Below are positions 1 through 8,497 of a DNA stretch of 64,000 nucleotides, in pieces. The notes under the pieces were generated by a model. It made no database searches. It was given only the letters and a program-made list of their open reading frames with translations, and was not told the DNA's origin. The position numbers were made by a program, and so were the translations under genes. Positions within the stretch are counted from its first letter, which is position 1. Every line of letters begins with the position of its first letter. The stretch is from Peristeroidobacter soli (GTDB taxonomy: Bacteria; Pseudomonadota; Gammaproteobacteria; Steroidobacterales; Steroidobacteraceae): positions 372,001-436,000 of the forward strand of contig NZ_RYEV01000003.1 of NCBI RefSeq assembly GCF_004138485.1, written 5' to 3'.

Positions 1-215
1 ATGACCAGTACCAGCGACCAGAGGATCAATGACAACAGGCCGAGAATGTTGGCCTCGTTCACGGCGATGCCATGCTCGGGATTGAAACATTCGCGGAGCG
101 CGTACAGCGGGCTGGTGCCGATATCGCCGAACACCACGCCCAGCGCAGCCAGGACCAATTTACGATCTGCGCCGTTACGGTCACCGTCGGCGGAGTCGGA
201 TGAGCGGAGGCCCAT
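1..215 (-). CDS. kup: Kup-type potassium transporter, N-terminal part
   Basis: The gene reads leftward and runs off the window, so only about 71 N-terminal codons are visible. After a short hydrophilic lead, the protein has the motif [19 protein letters not shown], the hallmark of the first membrane segment of Kup (TrkD) low-affinity potassium uptake proteins of the inner membrane. A second hydrophobic stretch, [15 protein letters not shown], begins at the window edge. The ATG at 215 is in frame with the motif and places it about 25 residues from the start, which fits the family. Because the gene is open at the edge, its completeness cannot be judged. The family call is secure from the motif. 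Confidence 0.93.
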   Translation of the reverse strand, partial: MGLRSSDSADGDRNGADRKLVLAALGVVFGDIGTSPLYALRECFNPEHGIAVNEANILGLLSLILWSLVLV

Positions 216-319
216 GATGTTGTTGTTACACGCTAGGCGCGGCGGCAGCTGCCAAAGGCGCGGGATTCTAGAGGATTTGGAGCAGCCGGGCGAAGCCGGA
301 TGTCACATGAGGGCGGGCG

Positions 320-874
320 TCAGTCGGCCAGCCGGGCCAGCCAGGGGGCGACCAGCATGCCGAGCGCCCCGCCCACCACGGCGGTGATGCCCAGACGCAG
401 GTAGTCGACGGAACGGCCACCCAGCTCCGCCGCCCCCATTTCGACGCCATGAGCGACCAGGTTGCTGGTGATGCCCGAGCTGTCCAGCCAGCTCATGAGC
501 GCCACGGCGAGCACGATGCCGCCAATGATGCCCGGGATGACAAAAGCGAGCGTTCGGCGCCAGTTACGACTCAACGACTGCATCTGTTGCTGCCATTCCA
601 GCTCCAGCCGGCGGCGCGCTTCCAGGCGTTTGTTCTCGTCGATGGCGTCGATCCGGGCCATCAGGCTGCGGTCGAAATCCGAATTCAATTGCAGCGGTGG
701 CGAGGCTTCTACCAGCGCCTCGTCCAGCGCCTCGAATTCCGGCAGGCTGCGCTGACACAGCCCGCAGGCGGCCAGATGGGCCTCGAACGCCGCGCTATCG
801 GCGTCGTTCAGCTCGCCATCCAGCCAGTCCTGGAGGGCGTCGTCCCACTGTGCGTGTTCGTTAGGCTGCTTCAT
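320..874 (-). CDS. anti-sigma factor with zinc-finger (ZAS) motif, two membrane segments
   Basis: This 184-residue protein begins 2 bases after the stop of the ECF sigma gene at 877, so the pair is almost certainly co-transcribed. The N-terminus carries H33-x3-C37-x2-C40, the His/Cys signature of zf-HC2 (ZAS) anti-sigma domains that hold an ECF sigma factor at the membrane. A charged region rich in Glu and Arg (residues 70-106) precedes a membrane segment at about 109-130, and a second hydrophobic stretch lies at about 161-179. The expected job is to sequester the neighbouring sigma factor until a signal releases it. The signal is unknown. Two membrane segments rather than one place the C-terminus back in the cytoplasm if both span the membrane. 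Confidence 0.88.
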   Translation of the reverse strand: MKQPNEHAQWDDALQDWLDGELNDADSAAFEAHLAACGLCQRSLPEFEALDEALVEASPPLQLNSDFDRSLMARIDAIDENKRLEARRRLELEWQQQMQSLSRNWRRTLAFVIPGIIGGIVLAVALMSWLDSSGITSNLVAHGVEMGAAELGGRSVDYLRLGITAVVGGALGMLVAPWLARLAD

Positions 875-876
875 GG

Positions 877-1452
877 TCAGGCTGCGGCGGCTTCCGCCTC
901 CTTGGTCAGCTCGATTAGGCGCTTGCGGGCCCGATGAAGCAAGGCTTTGACCGTGCCCAACGGCAGCCCGAGGCTGGTGGCGGTCTGTTCGTAGGACTTG
1001 TCCTCCATATAGAACAGCACCACGGCCTGACGATAGCGCTCCGGCAGCTGATCGAGCAGCTGCCCGACACTGACCGTTGCGGAATCGTCGGCCTCGGGCG
1101 CGGCCAGGGCGGCGACAGCCGGGTTGTAGCTGTCATCGTCGTCGTTCTGGTCCAGGGAAACGGTCGGCTTGCGCTTGCGGATCTCGGACAGGGCGCCGTT
1201 CTTGGCGATGGCGTAGATCCAGGTCGACAGCTGCGACTGAGAGGCGAAGCCCGGCAGGGCGCGCCAGATGCGCAGGAGCACGTCCTGGGTACAGTCCTCG
1301 GCTTGTGCGCGATCGCGTAACATACTGAATATGAGGCGAAAAACCTTATCCCGATAACGTGGCAACAACAACGCGAACGCCTCGCGATATTGCTTGGTCC
1401 GCAGCCGCTCTAATATGTCGGCGTCTGCCTGGAAAGCTGACGAGGACGTCAT
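877..1452 (-). CDS. ECF-family RNA polymerase sigma factor
   Basis: This 191-residue protein has only the two essential sigma regions. Region 2 (about residues 25-95) includes DCTQDVLLRIWRALPGF and STWIYAIAKN, the core-binding and -10 recognition helices. Region 4 (about 130-182) ends in a helix-turn-helix, SLGLPLGTVKALLHRARKRL, that reads the -35 box. An acidic linker (DQNDDDD) joins them. The anti-sigma gene follows 2 bases downstream. The ATG at 1452 has no clear Shine-Dalgarno sequence, and a promoter-like motif ends only about 9 bases upstream, so the message may be nearly leaderless. Auto-control is likely because the same motif faces the opposite way toward the gene at 1669. Confidence 0.93.
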   Translation of the reverse strand: MTSSSAFQADADILERLRTKQYREAFALLLPRYRDKVFRLIFSMLRDRAQAEDCTQDVLLRIWRALPGFASQSQLSTWIYAIAKNGALSEIRKRKPTVSLDQNDDDDSYNPAVAALAAPEADDSATVSVGQLLDQLPERYRQAVVLFYMEDKSYEQTATSLGLPLGTVKALLHRARKRLIELTKEAEAAAA

Positions 1453-1460
1453 TGGCTGTT

Positions 1461-1486
1461 GGGACGTAGTGGGTGGGAGAAAGGTT
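1461..1486 (-). promoter_or_regulatory. putative ECF-type promoter for the sigma/anti-sigma operon
   Basis: Read on the minus strand, a TGCAACCTT block is followed by a 16-base spacer (counted from AACC) and TACGTCCC. The AAC core and CGTC core at this spacing match the general form of ECF-sigma promoters. The -10 core is about 9 bases from the ATG at 1452. A near copy of the motif faces the opposite direction at 1598-1624. The role is inferred from the paired motifs. Confidence 0.45.
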
Positions 1487-1597
1487 GCAGTGGGCTCACT
1501 TTAACAATGTGAGCGATTTGTTAGTCCTAACACCGCCGCCGCTGGCCGGTTACAACCGGTTGTTCACCGACCCTGCAAAATCGGTAACCATCAGTGC

Positions 1598-1624
1598 AAC
1601 CTTGCACGGGGTCGGGTACGTCTC
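1598..1624 (+). promoter_or_regulatory. putative ECF-type promoter for the gene at 1669
   Basis: The plus strand has TGCAACCTT, a 17-base spacer (counted from AACC) and TACGTCTC, about 45 bases before the ATG at 1669. It shares both boxes with the minus-strand motif in front of the sigma gene, as expected if the sigma factor controls itself and its divergent neighbour. Confidence 0.45.
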
Positions 1625-1668
1625 AACCCCACGTTCAGACAGGCTAGGGTCTTTCGAGGCAGCCAAAC

Positions 1669-2121
1669 ATGCTCAGCGATCTCGTCCCAATCTTCGGCAT
1701 CATCTTCGCGGTGGGCCTGCCGCTATCCATTCCCATCGTCTACATCGCGCTGAACTACCGGAAGCGCAAACGGCTCATGGAGCTCAGCCACGCCGAGCGC
1801 ATGGCCGCCATCGAGCGCGGCATGGAAGTACCGCCGCTGCCGCTGGAGCTCATCGACGGCCAGAGCCGCCGGCGCCGTAGCTCGCTGCTGCCGGGGCTGG
1901 TGTGGTTCTTCGTCGGCCTGGCCATGGTGGCCGGCTCGATGAGCATCGGCGACGAGCTACCGGTGGTGTTCGGCCTGGTGCCGCTGGGCATCGGTCTGGC
2001 CTATCTCATCTATTACGGCGTCGAAGGCCGTCACGTCGAAGCGCGCCAGCTGGAAGTCGAGCTGCGCGAACGGGCCGAGCGCAACGGCCGCTACTCGCAG
2101 CAGGGCCCTGCAACCTTGTAA
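1669..2121 (+). CDS. small inner-membrane protein, DUF6249-like
   Basis: This 150-residue protein has a membrane segment at residues 5-28, then a basic cytoplasmic stretch containing YRKRKRLMEL and SHAERMAAIERGMEVPPLP. Two more segments follow at about 73-92 and 98-117, and the tail is charged. The AERMAAIERGMEVP motif is typical of the small proteins grouped as DUF6249 that often sit beside ECF sigma/anti-sigma genes. It is transcribed away from the sigma operon and has a matching promoter motif about 45 bases upstream, so it is probably a target of that sigma factor. No biochemical role is known to me. Confidence 0.8.
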   Translation: MLSDLVPIFGIIFAVGLPLSIPIVYIALNYRKRKRLMELSHAERMAAIERGMEVPPLPLELIDGQSRRRRSSLLPGLVWFFVGLAMVAGSMSIGDELPVVFGLVPLGIGLAYLIYYGVEGRHVEARQLEVELRERAERNGRYSQQGPATL

Positions 2122-2225
2122 GCCCCGCCTGCATCGAACCACAAGAATTCGTTCCCGCTGGTTCATCTCTAACAAGCTCGTCGAAATGAGTGCGCCGGTC
2201 CCGATCGGCGTCGAGGGAGACGCTC

Positions 2226-3119
2226 ATGCTCACGATTCGCAACCTGTCGAAGTCCTACGGCAGCGTGGCTGCGCTACGCAATGTTTCCTTGCAGATTCCC
2301 GCCGGCATGTTCGGACTGCTCGGTCCGAACGGTGCCGGCAAGTCGTCGCTGATGCGGACCATCGCGACCTTGCAGGATCCCGACTCCGGCAGCATCACGT
2401 TCGACGGCGTCGACGTGGCTGCCAACAAAATGGCGATTCGTCGCACGCTGGGCTATCTGCCGCAGGACTTCGGCGTGTATCCGAAAGTCAGCGCGCTCGG
2501 GCTGCTCGATCACTTCGCGGTGTTGAAAGGCTATTTGAATCGCGGCGAGCGCGCCGACGTGGTCGAAGCGCTGTTGCGACAGGTGAATCTCTGGGAGGTC
2601 CGCAAGCGCAAGCTCGGCACCTTCTCCGGCGGCATGCGTCAGCGTTTCGGCATCGCGCAGGCGCTGCTCGGCAATCCCAAGCTCGTGATCGTCGATGAGC
2701 CCACCGCCGGTCTCGATCCCGAAGAGCGCAATCGTTTCCTGAACCTGCTCGCGGATATCGGTGGCCAGGTCGTCGTCATTCTGTCCACTCACATCGTCGA
2801 GGACGTAACCGACCTGTGTCCGCGCATGGCGATGATCTGTCGCGGCGAAGTGCTGATGAGCGGTGAGCCGCGCGAGGCCATCGCGGCCATGCGCGATCGG
2901 GTGTGGAGCAAGCAGGTCAGTAAGGCGACGTTGCCGGACTATCAAGCGCGCTACACGGTGCTGTCGACACGCCTGATCGCCGGCGAGCCGTTGATTCACG
3001 TGTACAGCGAAGCGCGGCCTGAGGATGGCTTCGTGGCCGTCGATCCGGGGCTGGAGGACGTTTACTTCCAGCGCTTGCGCCAGCACGACGCGGCACCGGC
3101 CACTCGCGCAGCCGCCTGA
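2226..3119 (+). CDS. ABC transporter ATP-binding protein
   Basis: This 297-residue ATPase has a Walker A motif GPNGAGKSS (residues 33-41), an ABC signature FSGGMRQR (133-140), a Walker B with catalytic Glu in LVIVDEPTAGLDPE and an H-loop His at 189. The ATG at 2226 is chosen because a GAGGGAG ribosome site lies about 7 bases upstream; an upstream in-frame start at 2190 would add 12 residues with no family similarity. The gene ends 19 bases before the permease/peptidase gene at 3139, so the two form an ABC-2 type exporter. The tail past residue 220 is the usual accessory domain of ABC-2 ATPases. The substrate is unknown. Confidence 0.93.
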   Translation: MLTIRNLSKSYGSVAALRNVSLQIPAGMFGLLGPNGAGKSSLMRTIATLQDPDSGSITFDGVDVAANKMAIRRTLGYLPQDFGVYPKVSALGLLDHFAVLKGYLNRGERADVVEALLRQVNLWEVRKRKLGTFSGGMRQRFGIAQALLGNPKLVIVDEPTAGLDPEERNRFLNLLADIGGQVVVILSTHIVEDVTDLCPRMAMICRGEVLMSGEPREAIAAMRDRVWSKQVSKATLPDYQARYTVLSTRLIAGEPLIHVYSEARPEDGFVAVDPGLEDVYFQRLRQHDAAPATRAAA

Positions 3120-3138
3120 GCGATAGCAGGAGGCGCGT

Positions 3139-6100
3139 ATGTTCAGCGAATTCTTTCGTTTCGAGCTGCGTTATCAACTGCGCTCGCCGCTGCCCTGGGT
3201 GGTGGCGCTGGTGTTCGCGCTGATGGCGTTCGCGGCCACCACGACCGACATGATCACGATCGGCGAAGGCATCGGCAACGCCAATCGCAACTCGCCGTAC
3301 GTCATCCTGACGTTCTTCAATGTGTTCTCGACGCTCGGCATGTTCGTCGCCGTCGCGTTGATCGCCCAGCCGCTGCTGCGTGATTTCGAGCTGGGCACCG
3401 AGGAGCTGTTCTTCAGCAAGCCGCTGCACAAGGCGACTTATCTGTGGGGGCGTTTCGCGGCCGGCTCGCTCATGGGCCTGATCGTGATGATGGTCACTGC
3501 GCTGGGCATGATCCTCGGCTCGCTCATGCCCTGGATCGATCCGCAGCGGCTCGGGCCATTTTCCCCGACGCTGTTTCTATGGAGCTTCGGCGTCATGATC
3601 GTTCCGAATCTGCTCTTCACCGGCGCGCTGCTGGCCCTGCTCGCGGTGACGACGCGACGGTTGTTGCAAGTGTTCGTCGGAGTCGTCGCCTTCCTGGCAC
3701 TCTGGGGCATCGCCAGCGAGCTGACCAAGGATATTCAATATCACACCATCGCCGCGCTGATCGATCCGCTCGGCGGCGAGGCGGTTTCGCAGGTCATGCG
3801 TTACTGGTCGGTGGCCGAACGAAATACGCAGCTGCCCGAGTTGAGCGGGCTGCTGTTGTTGAATCGCGCGATCTGGGCGGGCGTGGCAGTGGCCATGCTG
3901 CTGGCGGCGCAGTTGCTGTTCAATCCCCAGCGGCAGCGGGCGAAGAAGCATTGGTGGCAGCGCTCAGCGAAGCCTGAGGCAGCGCCTTTATCTGCTCCGG
4001 CACGGACGGTGAGTAAGGTGTCAGCGACGCCACGTGCCTTCGACGCCTCGGTAGCTCTCGGTCAATTCATTCATCTGGCGTGGTTCGACACCAAGTCGGT
4101 GCTCCGGAGCATTCCCTTCCTGGTGCTGCTGGCGTTTGGCCTGCTCAATTATCTCGGCGGCTCGCCGGCGATGGAGAACACCTTCGGCACTTCGATCTAT
4201 CCGGTCACGGCGGTGATGATGCAGTACATGCAGGGCAGCTATCAGTTCCTGCTGATCGCCATCGTCGCGTTCTACGCCGGCGATGTGTTGTGGCGGGAGC
4301 GCGATGCCAAGCTCGCGGAAGTGACCGACTCGATGCCGGTGCCGAACTGGGTGCCGCTGCTGTCGAAGCTGGGCGCGGTCACTGCGGTCGTGTTCGCCTT
4401 CATCGTGTTCGGCGTGCTGGCGGCGATCGGTTATCAGCTGTGGCACGGCTACACCAGGCTCGAACCGCTGCTGTATTTACAGGCGGCGTTCATCGATGCG
4501 TGGCCGTGGGTATTGATGGGTGCGCTGGCGCTGTTCCTGCAGGTCGTCTGTAATCAGAAGTTCATCGGTTATCTGTTGCTGATTCTGGTGCTGCTGTCGC
4601 AGATCGTGCTGGGCCAGATCGGCTACGAGCACAACTTATATAACTACGCCGGCGCGCCCCAGATGACGTACTCCGACATGAACGGCTACGGTCATCTGTT
4701 GCAGCCGTGGGCCTGGTTCCAAACATACTGGACGCTGTTCGCGGCGATGCTGATCGTGCTTGCAAATGCATTCTGGGTGCGAGGCACGGCGTCGCGGTGG
4801 AGTTGTCGCTGGCGGGACGCGTTGCGGAGCTTGCGGGGACCGCAGGCCGCCGCGCTCGCGAGTCTGGCGTTGGCGTTCATCGCCACGGGCGGCTGGATTT
4901 TCTATAACACCAACATTCTCAATGAGTATGTGCCCAAGGATGTGGGGTTGGATCGCCAGGCTCGCCTGGAAAAGGAATATCGGCAGTTCAAGGATCTGCC
5001 ACAGCCGCGGATCGTCGATGTGCGCGCGGATGTGGATATTTATCCCGAGCAACGGCGTTCGGTGATTCGGGGTCATTATCATCTGATCAACAAGCACGAC
5101 GTGGCGATTCCCGAGTTGCACGTGTACACGAATCCGGTAGCTCGTATCGAAGTGGTCGCGCCGGCTGGCGTGGTCCTGAAGAAAGAAGATCGCGAGGCCG
5201 GCATGCGGATCTTCGCGCTCAGCGAGCCGCTGGCGCCCGGCGCCGCGCTCGACTTCGACTTCACCGTCGAGCGCGCCGAGCATGGCTTCACGAACAGCGG
5301 CATGCCGCGTTCGTCCGGAGCGGGCGATTTGCGCTCGACGCTCAACGCCAACGGCACGTTCTTCAACAGCAACGAAATGCCGCATTTCGGCTACGACGAG
5401 TCGCGGCAGATCCTGGATCGCAACGAGCGTCGCAAGCGCGGTCTCGGCGATGTGCCTCGCAAGCCGAAGTTGGAAGACGAAGCGGCGCGTTACAACATCG
5501 GCATCGTGGATTCCGACTGGATCAACTTCGAAGCCACGGTGAGCACCAGCGCCGATCAGATCGCGCTCGCGCCGGGCTACCTGCAGCGCGAGTGGACCGA
5601 GAATGGCCGGCGATATTTCCACTACAAGATGGACCGCCCGATGCTGCCGTTCTACTGCTTCCTGTCGGCGCGGTGGGATGTGAAGCGCGGCGAGTGGCAT
5701 GGCCTGCCGATCGAGATCTACCACGATCCCAAACATGCCTATAACGTCGATCGCATGATCGATGCGACCCGCAAGTCGCTCGATTATTTCACGGCCAACT
5801 TCTCGCCGTACCAGAGCGAGCAGGTGCGCATTCTGGAGTTCCCGCGCTACGCGAAGTTCGCGCAGAGCTTTGCGAACACGATCCCGTTTTCGGAAAGCAT
5901 CGGCTTCATCGCCAATCTCACCGATCCCGAGAGCATCGATTATGTGTTCTACGTGACCGCGCACGAGATGGCGCATCAATGGTGGGGTCATCAGGTCGTC
6001 GGCGCGGATGTGCAGGGTCAGACCATGTTGATGGAGTCGATGGCCCAGTACTCGGCGCTCATGGTTATGGAGAAGGAATATGGTCGCGAGCACATGCGTC

Positions 6101-6786
6101 GCTTCCTCAAGTACGAGCTGGATCGTTATCTGCGTGGTCGCGGCGGCGAGCTGATCGAAGAGTTGCCGCTGATGCGCGTCGAGGATCAGCAGTACATTCA
6201 CTATGCCAAGGGATCGCTGGTGCTGTATCGGTTGCGTGACGAGATCGGCGAGGAGAATCTGAACCGGGCGCTGGCGAATTACATCCGCGACAAGGCGTAT
6301 CAACAGCCGCCGTACACCACGACGCTCGACCTGGTCGACTACATCCGTGCGCAGACGACGGCGGACAAGTACACGCTGATCGACGAACTGCTCGCGAAGA
6401 TCATCTTTTACGACAACCGCGTGGTTGCGGCGTCGGTGACGCCGCGCAATGGCAAGTACGATGTGACGATCGAGTACGAGGCCGCCAAGCGTGAGAGTGA
6501 CGGCACGGGTCGCGAGACTCAGGTGGCGCTGGATGATTGGATCGAGGTTGGCGTGTTCGCCCGCGAGAAGGGGAAGGGTGAGCGCACCGAGAAGTCGCTT
6601 TATCTCGAGCGGAAGCGAATCACGCAGGCGAGTGGCAAGTTTACGGTGACGGTGGATGCGATGCCTTATGAGGTCGGCTTCGATCCGTATAACAAGCTCA
6701 TCGATCGCTTGCCGGATGACAATCGGAAGACTGTCGAGATTACGACCGCCTCGACCGCGCCGAACGAGGCGCCGAGTAAGAGCTAG
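3139..6786 (+). CDS. ABC-2 permease fused to an M1-family aminopeptidase domain
   Basis: This 1215-residue protein has two parts. Roughly residues 1-590 are membrane segments in two sets, resembling two ABC-2 permease halves joined by a soluble linker near residue 280. From about residue 630 to the end it resembles M1 zinc peptidases: HEMAH at 942-946 supplies two zinc His ligands and the catalytic Glu, and E966 is the third ligand, followed by AQYSALMVMEKEYG. The motif appears intact, so the domain could be active on the periplasmic side. The partner ATPase ends 19 bases upstream. Fusions of this kind are known from genome annotation in Proteobacteria and Bacteroidetes, but their function is poorly known. 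A GGAG ribosome site precedes the ATG. Confidence 0.92.
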   Translation: MFSEFFRFELRYQLRSPLPWVVALVFALMAFAATTTDMITIGEGIGNANRNSPYVILTFFNVFSTLGMFVAVALIAQPLLRDFELGTEELFFSKPLHKATYLWGRFAAGSLMGLIVMMVTALGMILGSLMPWIDPQRLGPFSPTLFLWSFGVMIVPNLLFTGALLALLAVTTRRLLQVFVGVVAFLALWGIASELTKDIQYHTIAALIDPLGGEAVSQVMRYWSVAERNTQLPELSGLLLLNRAIWAGVAVAMLLAAQLLFNPQRQRAKKHWWQRSAKPEAAPLSAPARTVSKVSATPRAFDASVALGQFIHLAWFDTKSVLRSIPFLVLLAFGLLNYLGGSPAMENTFGTSIYPVTAVMMQYMQGSYQFLLIAIVAFYAGDVLWRERDAKLAEVTDSMPVPNWVPLLSKLGAVTAVVFAFIVFGVLAAIGYQLWHGYTRLEPLLYLQAAFIDAWPWVLMGALALFLQVVCNQKFIGYLLLILVLLSQIVLGQIGYEHNLYNYAGAPQMTYSDMNGYGHLLQPWAWFQTYWTLFAAMLIVLANAFWVRGTASRWSCRWRDALRSLRGPQAAALASLALAFIATGGWIFYNTNILNEYVPKDVGLDRQARLEKEYRQFKDLPQPRIVDVRADVDIYPEQRRSVIRGHYHLINKHDVAIPELHVYTNPVARIEVVAPAGVVLKKEDREAGMRIFALSEPLAPGAALDFDFTVERAEHGFTNSGMPRSSGAGDLRSTLNANGTFFNSNEMPHFGYDESRQILDRNERRKRGLGDVPRKPKLEDEAARYNIGIVDSDWINFEATVSTSADQIALAPGYLQREWTENGRRYFHYKMDRPMLPFYCFLSARWDVKRGEWHGLPIEIYHDPKHAYNVDRMIDATRKSLDYFTANFSPYQSEQVRILEFPRYAKFAQSFANTIPFSESIGFIANLTDPESIDYVFYVTAHEMAHQWWGHQVVGADVQGQTMLMESMAQYSALMVMEKEYGREHMRRFLKYELDRYLRGRGGELIEELPLMRVEDQQYIHYAKGSLVLYRLRDEIGEENLNRALANYIRDKAYQQPPYTTTLDLVDYIRAQTTADKYTLIDELLAKIIFYDNRVVAASVTPRNGKYDVTIEYEAAKRESDGTGRETQVALDDWIEVGVFAREKGKGERTEKSLYLERKRITQASGKFTVTVDAMPYEVGFDPYNKLIDRLPDDNRKTVEITTASTAPNEAPSKS

Positions 6787-6810
6787 GCGAATAGCGTCGC
6801 CGCTTTGACG

Positions 6811-6871
6811 GTGCCGGACGAAGCGCGGTCAGGCTCCAATAAAGACCGGAACCGTGCCGGATGAAGCGCGG
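6811..6871. repeat. 18-bp direct repeat, two copies
   Basis: GTGCCGGACGAAGCGCGG at 6811-6828 recurs at 6854-6871 with one change (C to T). The copies are 43 bases apart in the short space between two convergent genes. No palindrome or U-run is apparent, so this does not look like a terminator. Function unknown. Confidence 0.6.
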
Positions 6872-6958
6872 CGAAGATCTAAACGGACACCGGCGCGGTC
6901 TGGTCAAGGCTGCGCCGGTGCGGCACATCGCGGATGAAAGTCGCGACGGTGGAGTCGG

Positions 6959-7876
6959 TCACGTCCGCGGCGGGATCAATCCAAACCGTCCGCTCTGATA
7001 ATCACGGAACGCCTGCTCGATCTCCTCGCGCGTGTTCATCACGAACGGGCCATAGCGTGCGACGGGCTCGTTCAACGGCTTGCCCGAGAGCAACAGGATC
7101 TCCGCCGGACCAGTCTCATCAGTGCTCACGCTGATATTCACCGAGTCTCCGGAGCCCAGCAGTGCCGCCTGGCCTTCAACGACCTGGCGTTGATCGCTGC
7201 CGATGATTGCCTTGCCCTTGAAGACATACAGCAAGCCGCTCTGCTCATCGGGCACCGACTGCAGCAGTTCACCCCCCGGCTGGATCGTGAAATGCAACAT
7301 TTGAATCGGCACTCGCGTGTCGATGCGCGCGTCCTTGCCGAGCGACTCGCCGGCAATGACACGAACCTTCACGCGACCGTCGTCAGTGCTCGCCTGCGGG
7401 ATGTCCGAGGCGCGCAATGTTTGGTAGCGCGGCGTCATCATCTTGTCGACAGCCGGTAGGTTGACCCAGATCTGGAAGCCTTCCTGATTGCCGCCTTCCC
7501 GATGGAAGCGATCGGTCGGCATCTCGGAATGGATCACGCCGCCGCCAGCGGTCATCCACTGCACATCGCCCGGGCGCAGCACGTCGGCGTTACCGAACGA
7601 GTCGCGGTGTTCGTTCTCACCGGCGAGTACGTACGTCACGGTCTCGAAGCCGCGATGCGGATGGTCGGGCGCGCCCAACGGCCCGCCCGGCGGCCACTGC
7701 ACGGGGCCGAGGTGGTCGATCAGCAGGAACGGGTCGAAGTGGCTGAAACCCTGGATGGGAAACGGCCGACGCACCGGGAAGCCGCCGCCTTCGATGGTGC
7801 TGACGGACTGCACCACCCGGGCGACCCGCCGCGGCTGGGAAGGGGTATTTGAAGCTACAGGGTTGATGGCGTTCAT
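6959..7876 (-). CDS. pirin family protein
   Basis: This 305-residue bicupin has the pirin motif HPHRGFETVTYVL and, further on, GGGVIHSEMP. These carry the three His and one Glu that bind the metal in pirins, so the N-terminal cupin looks intact. The C-terminal half matches the pirin C-terminal domain (SGKPLNEPVARYGPFVMNT). Pirins are variously reported as quercetinase-like dioxygenases and as redox-sensing regulators; the sequence does not decide between these. The ATG at 7876 is preferred over a GTG at 7894 because GCAGGAT lies just upstream as a ribosome site. The gene is divergent from the VOC gene at 8056. Confidence 0.93.
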   Translation of the reverse strand: MNAINPVASNTPSQPRRVARVVQSVSTIEGGGFPVRRPFPIQGFSHFDPFLLIDHLGPVQWPPGGPLGAPDHPHRGFETVTYVLAGENEHRDSFGNADVLRPGDVQWMTAGGGVIHSEMPTDRFHREGGNQEGFQIWVNLPAVDKMMTPRYQTLRASDIPQASTDDGRVKVRVIAGESLGKDARIDTRVPIQMLHFTIQPGGELLQSVPDEQSGLLYVFKGKAIIGSDQRQVVEGQAALLGSGDSVNISVSTDETGPAEILLLSGKPLNEPVARYGPFVMNTREEIEQAFRDYQSGRFGLIPPRT

Positions 7877-8055
7877 GGGTAGGTATCCTGCCACCGATAT
7901 TGAGCCGGATATGCGCGCCGCAAGGCATGACTGTTATCACGGCGCATCATGGCCCCCTTGCCAGTCGGCCATTGGCGACCTGCTGTGTTCGGAGCGGCGA
8001 CGCGTTAATCTCGCTCTCTTTCGCCTGGCGCTCCGCGCTGACCTAGAGGGATACG

Positions 8056-8487
8056 ATGACCGTCAAAATGCTGGTCAATATCGACGTCGACGATTTGACC
8101 AAAGCCACCGATTTCTATTGCAAAGCTTTCAATCTGCACATCGGCCGCCGCTTCGGCCCGGATGCGGTGGAGCTGCTCGGCGGCACCTCGCCGATCTATC
8201 TGCTGGTGAAGCCCAACGGCACCACGGCGTCGGCCACCAGCCGGCACCTGCGTTCGTATGCGCGTCACTGGACGCCGGTGCACCTGGACTTCGTCGTCGA
8301 CGAGATCGAGGGCGCGCTGGATCGGGCCCGAAACGCCGGTGCGCGGCTCGAGACGCAAGTGAAGACCAACAACTGGGGCAAGATCGCCATGCTGGCGGAC
8401 CCTTTCGGTCACGGCATCTGCCTGATCGAGTTCGTCGGCAAGGGCTACGACGAAATCGCCACCAGTCACGATCAGAAGCATCGGTAA
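8056..8487 (+). CDS. VOC (glyoxalase/bleomycin-resistance) superfamily protein
   Basis: This 143-residue protein starts MLVNIDVDDLTKATDFYCK, the beta-alpha opening of a VOC module. It has the second module hallmark PVHLDFVVDEIEGALDRA and ends DPFGHGICLIEFVG, where the His and Glu are usual metal ligands. VOC proteins include glyoxalases, dioxygenases and drug-binding proteins, so the reaction cannot be assigned. The gene for a Cys-rich protein begins 10 bases after its stop, suggesting a shared transcript. Confidence 0.88.
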   Translation: MTVKMLVNIDVDDLTKATDFYCKAFNLHIGRRFGPDAVELLGGTSPIYLLVKPNGTTASATSRHLRSYARHWTPVHLDFVVDEIEGALDRARNAGARLETQVKTNNWGKIAMLADPFGHGICLIEFVGKGYDEIATSHDQKHR

Positions 8488-8497
8488 GGGTGTCGCC

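Noticed and set aside
1-387. Plus-strand 128-codon open frame at the left edge
   Set aside because: It is the shadow of the leftward kup gene and of spacer; its translation is Arg/Pro-rich with no motif, whereas the minus strand gives the clear Kup signature.
2190-2225. Upstream start for the ABC ATPase at 2190
   Set aside because: The extra 12 residues show no family similarity, and the ribosome site GAGGGAG fits the ATG at 2226.
4636-6303. Minus-strand 555-codon open frame inside the ABC/M1 gene
   Set aside because: It is antisense to a gene with strong family motifs and is rich in His, Arg and Gln as expected for a high-GC shadow frame.
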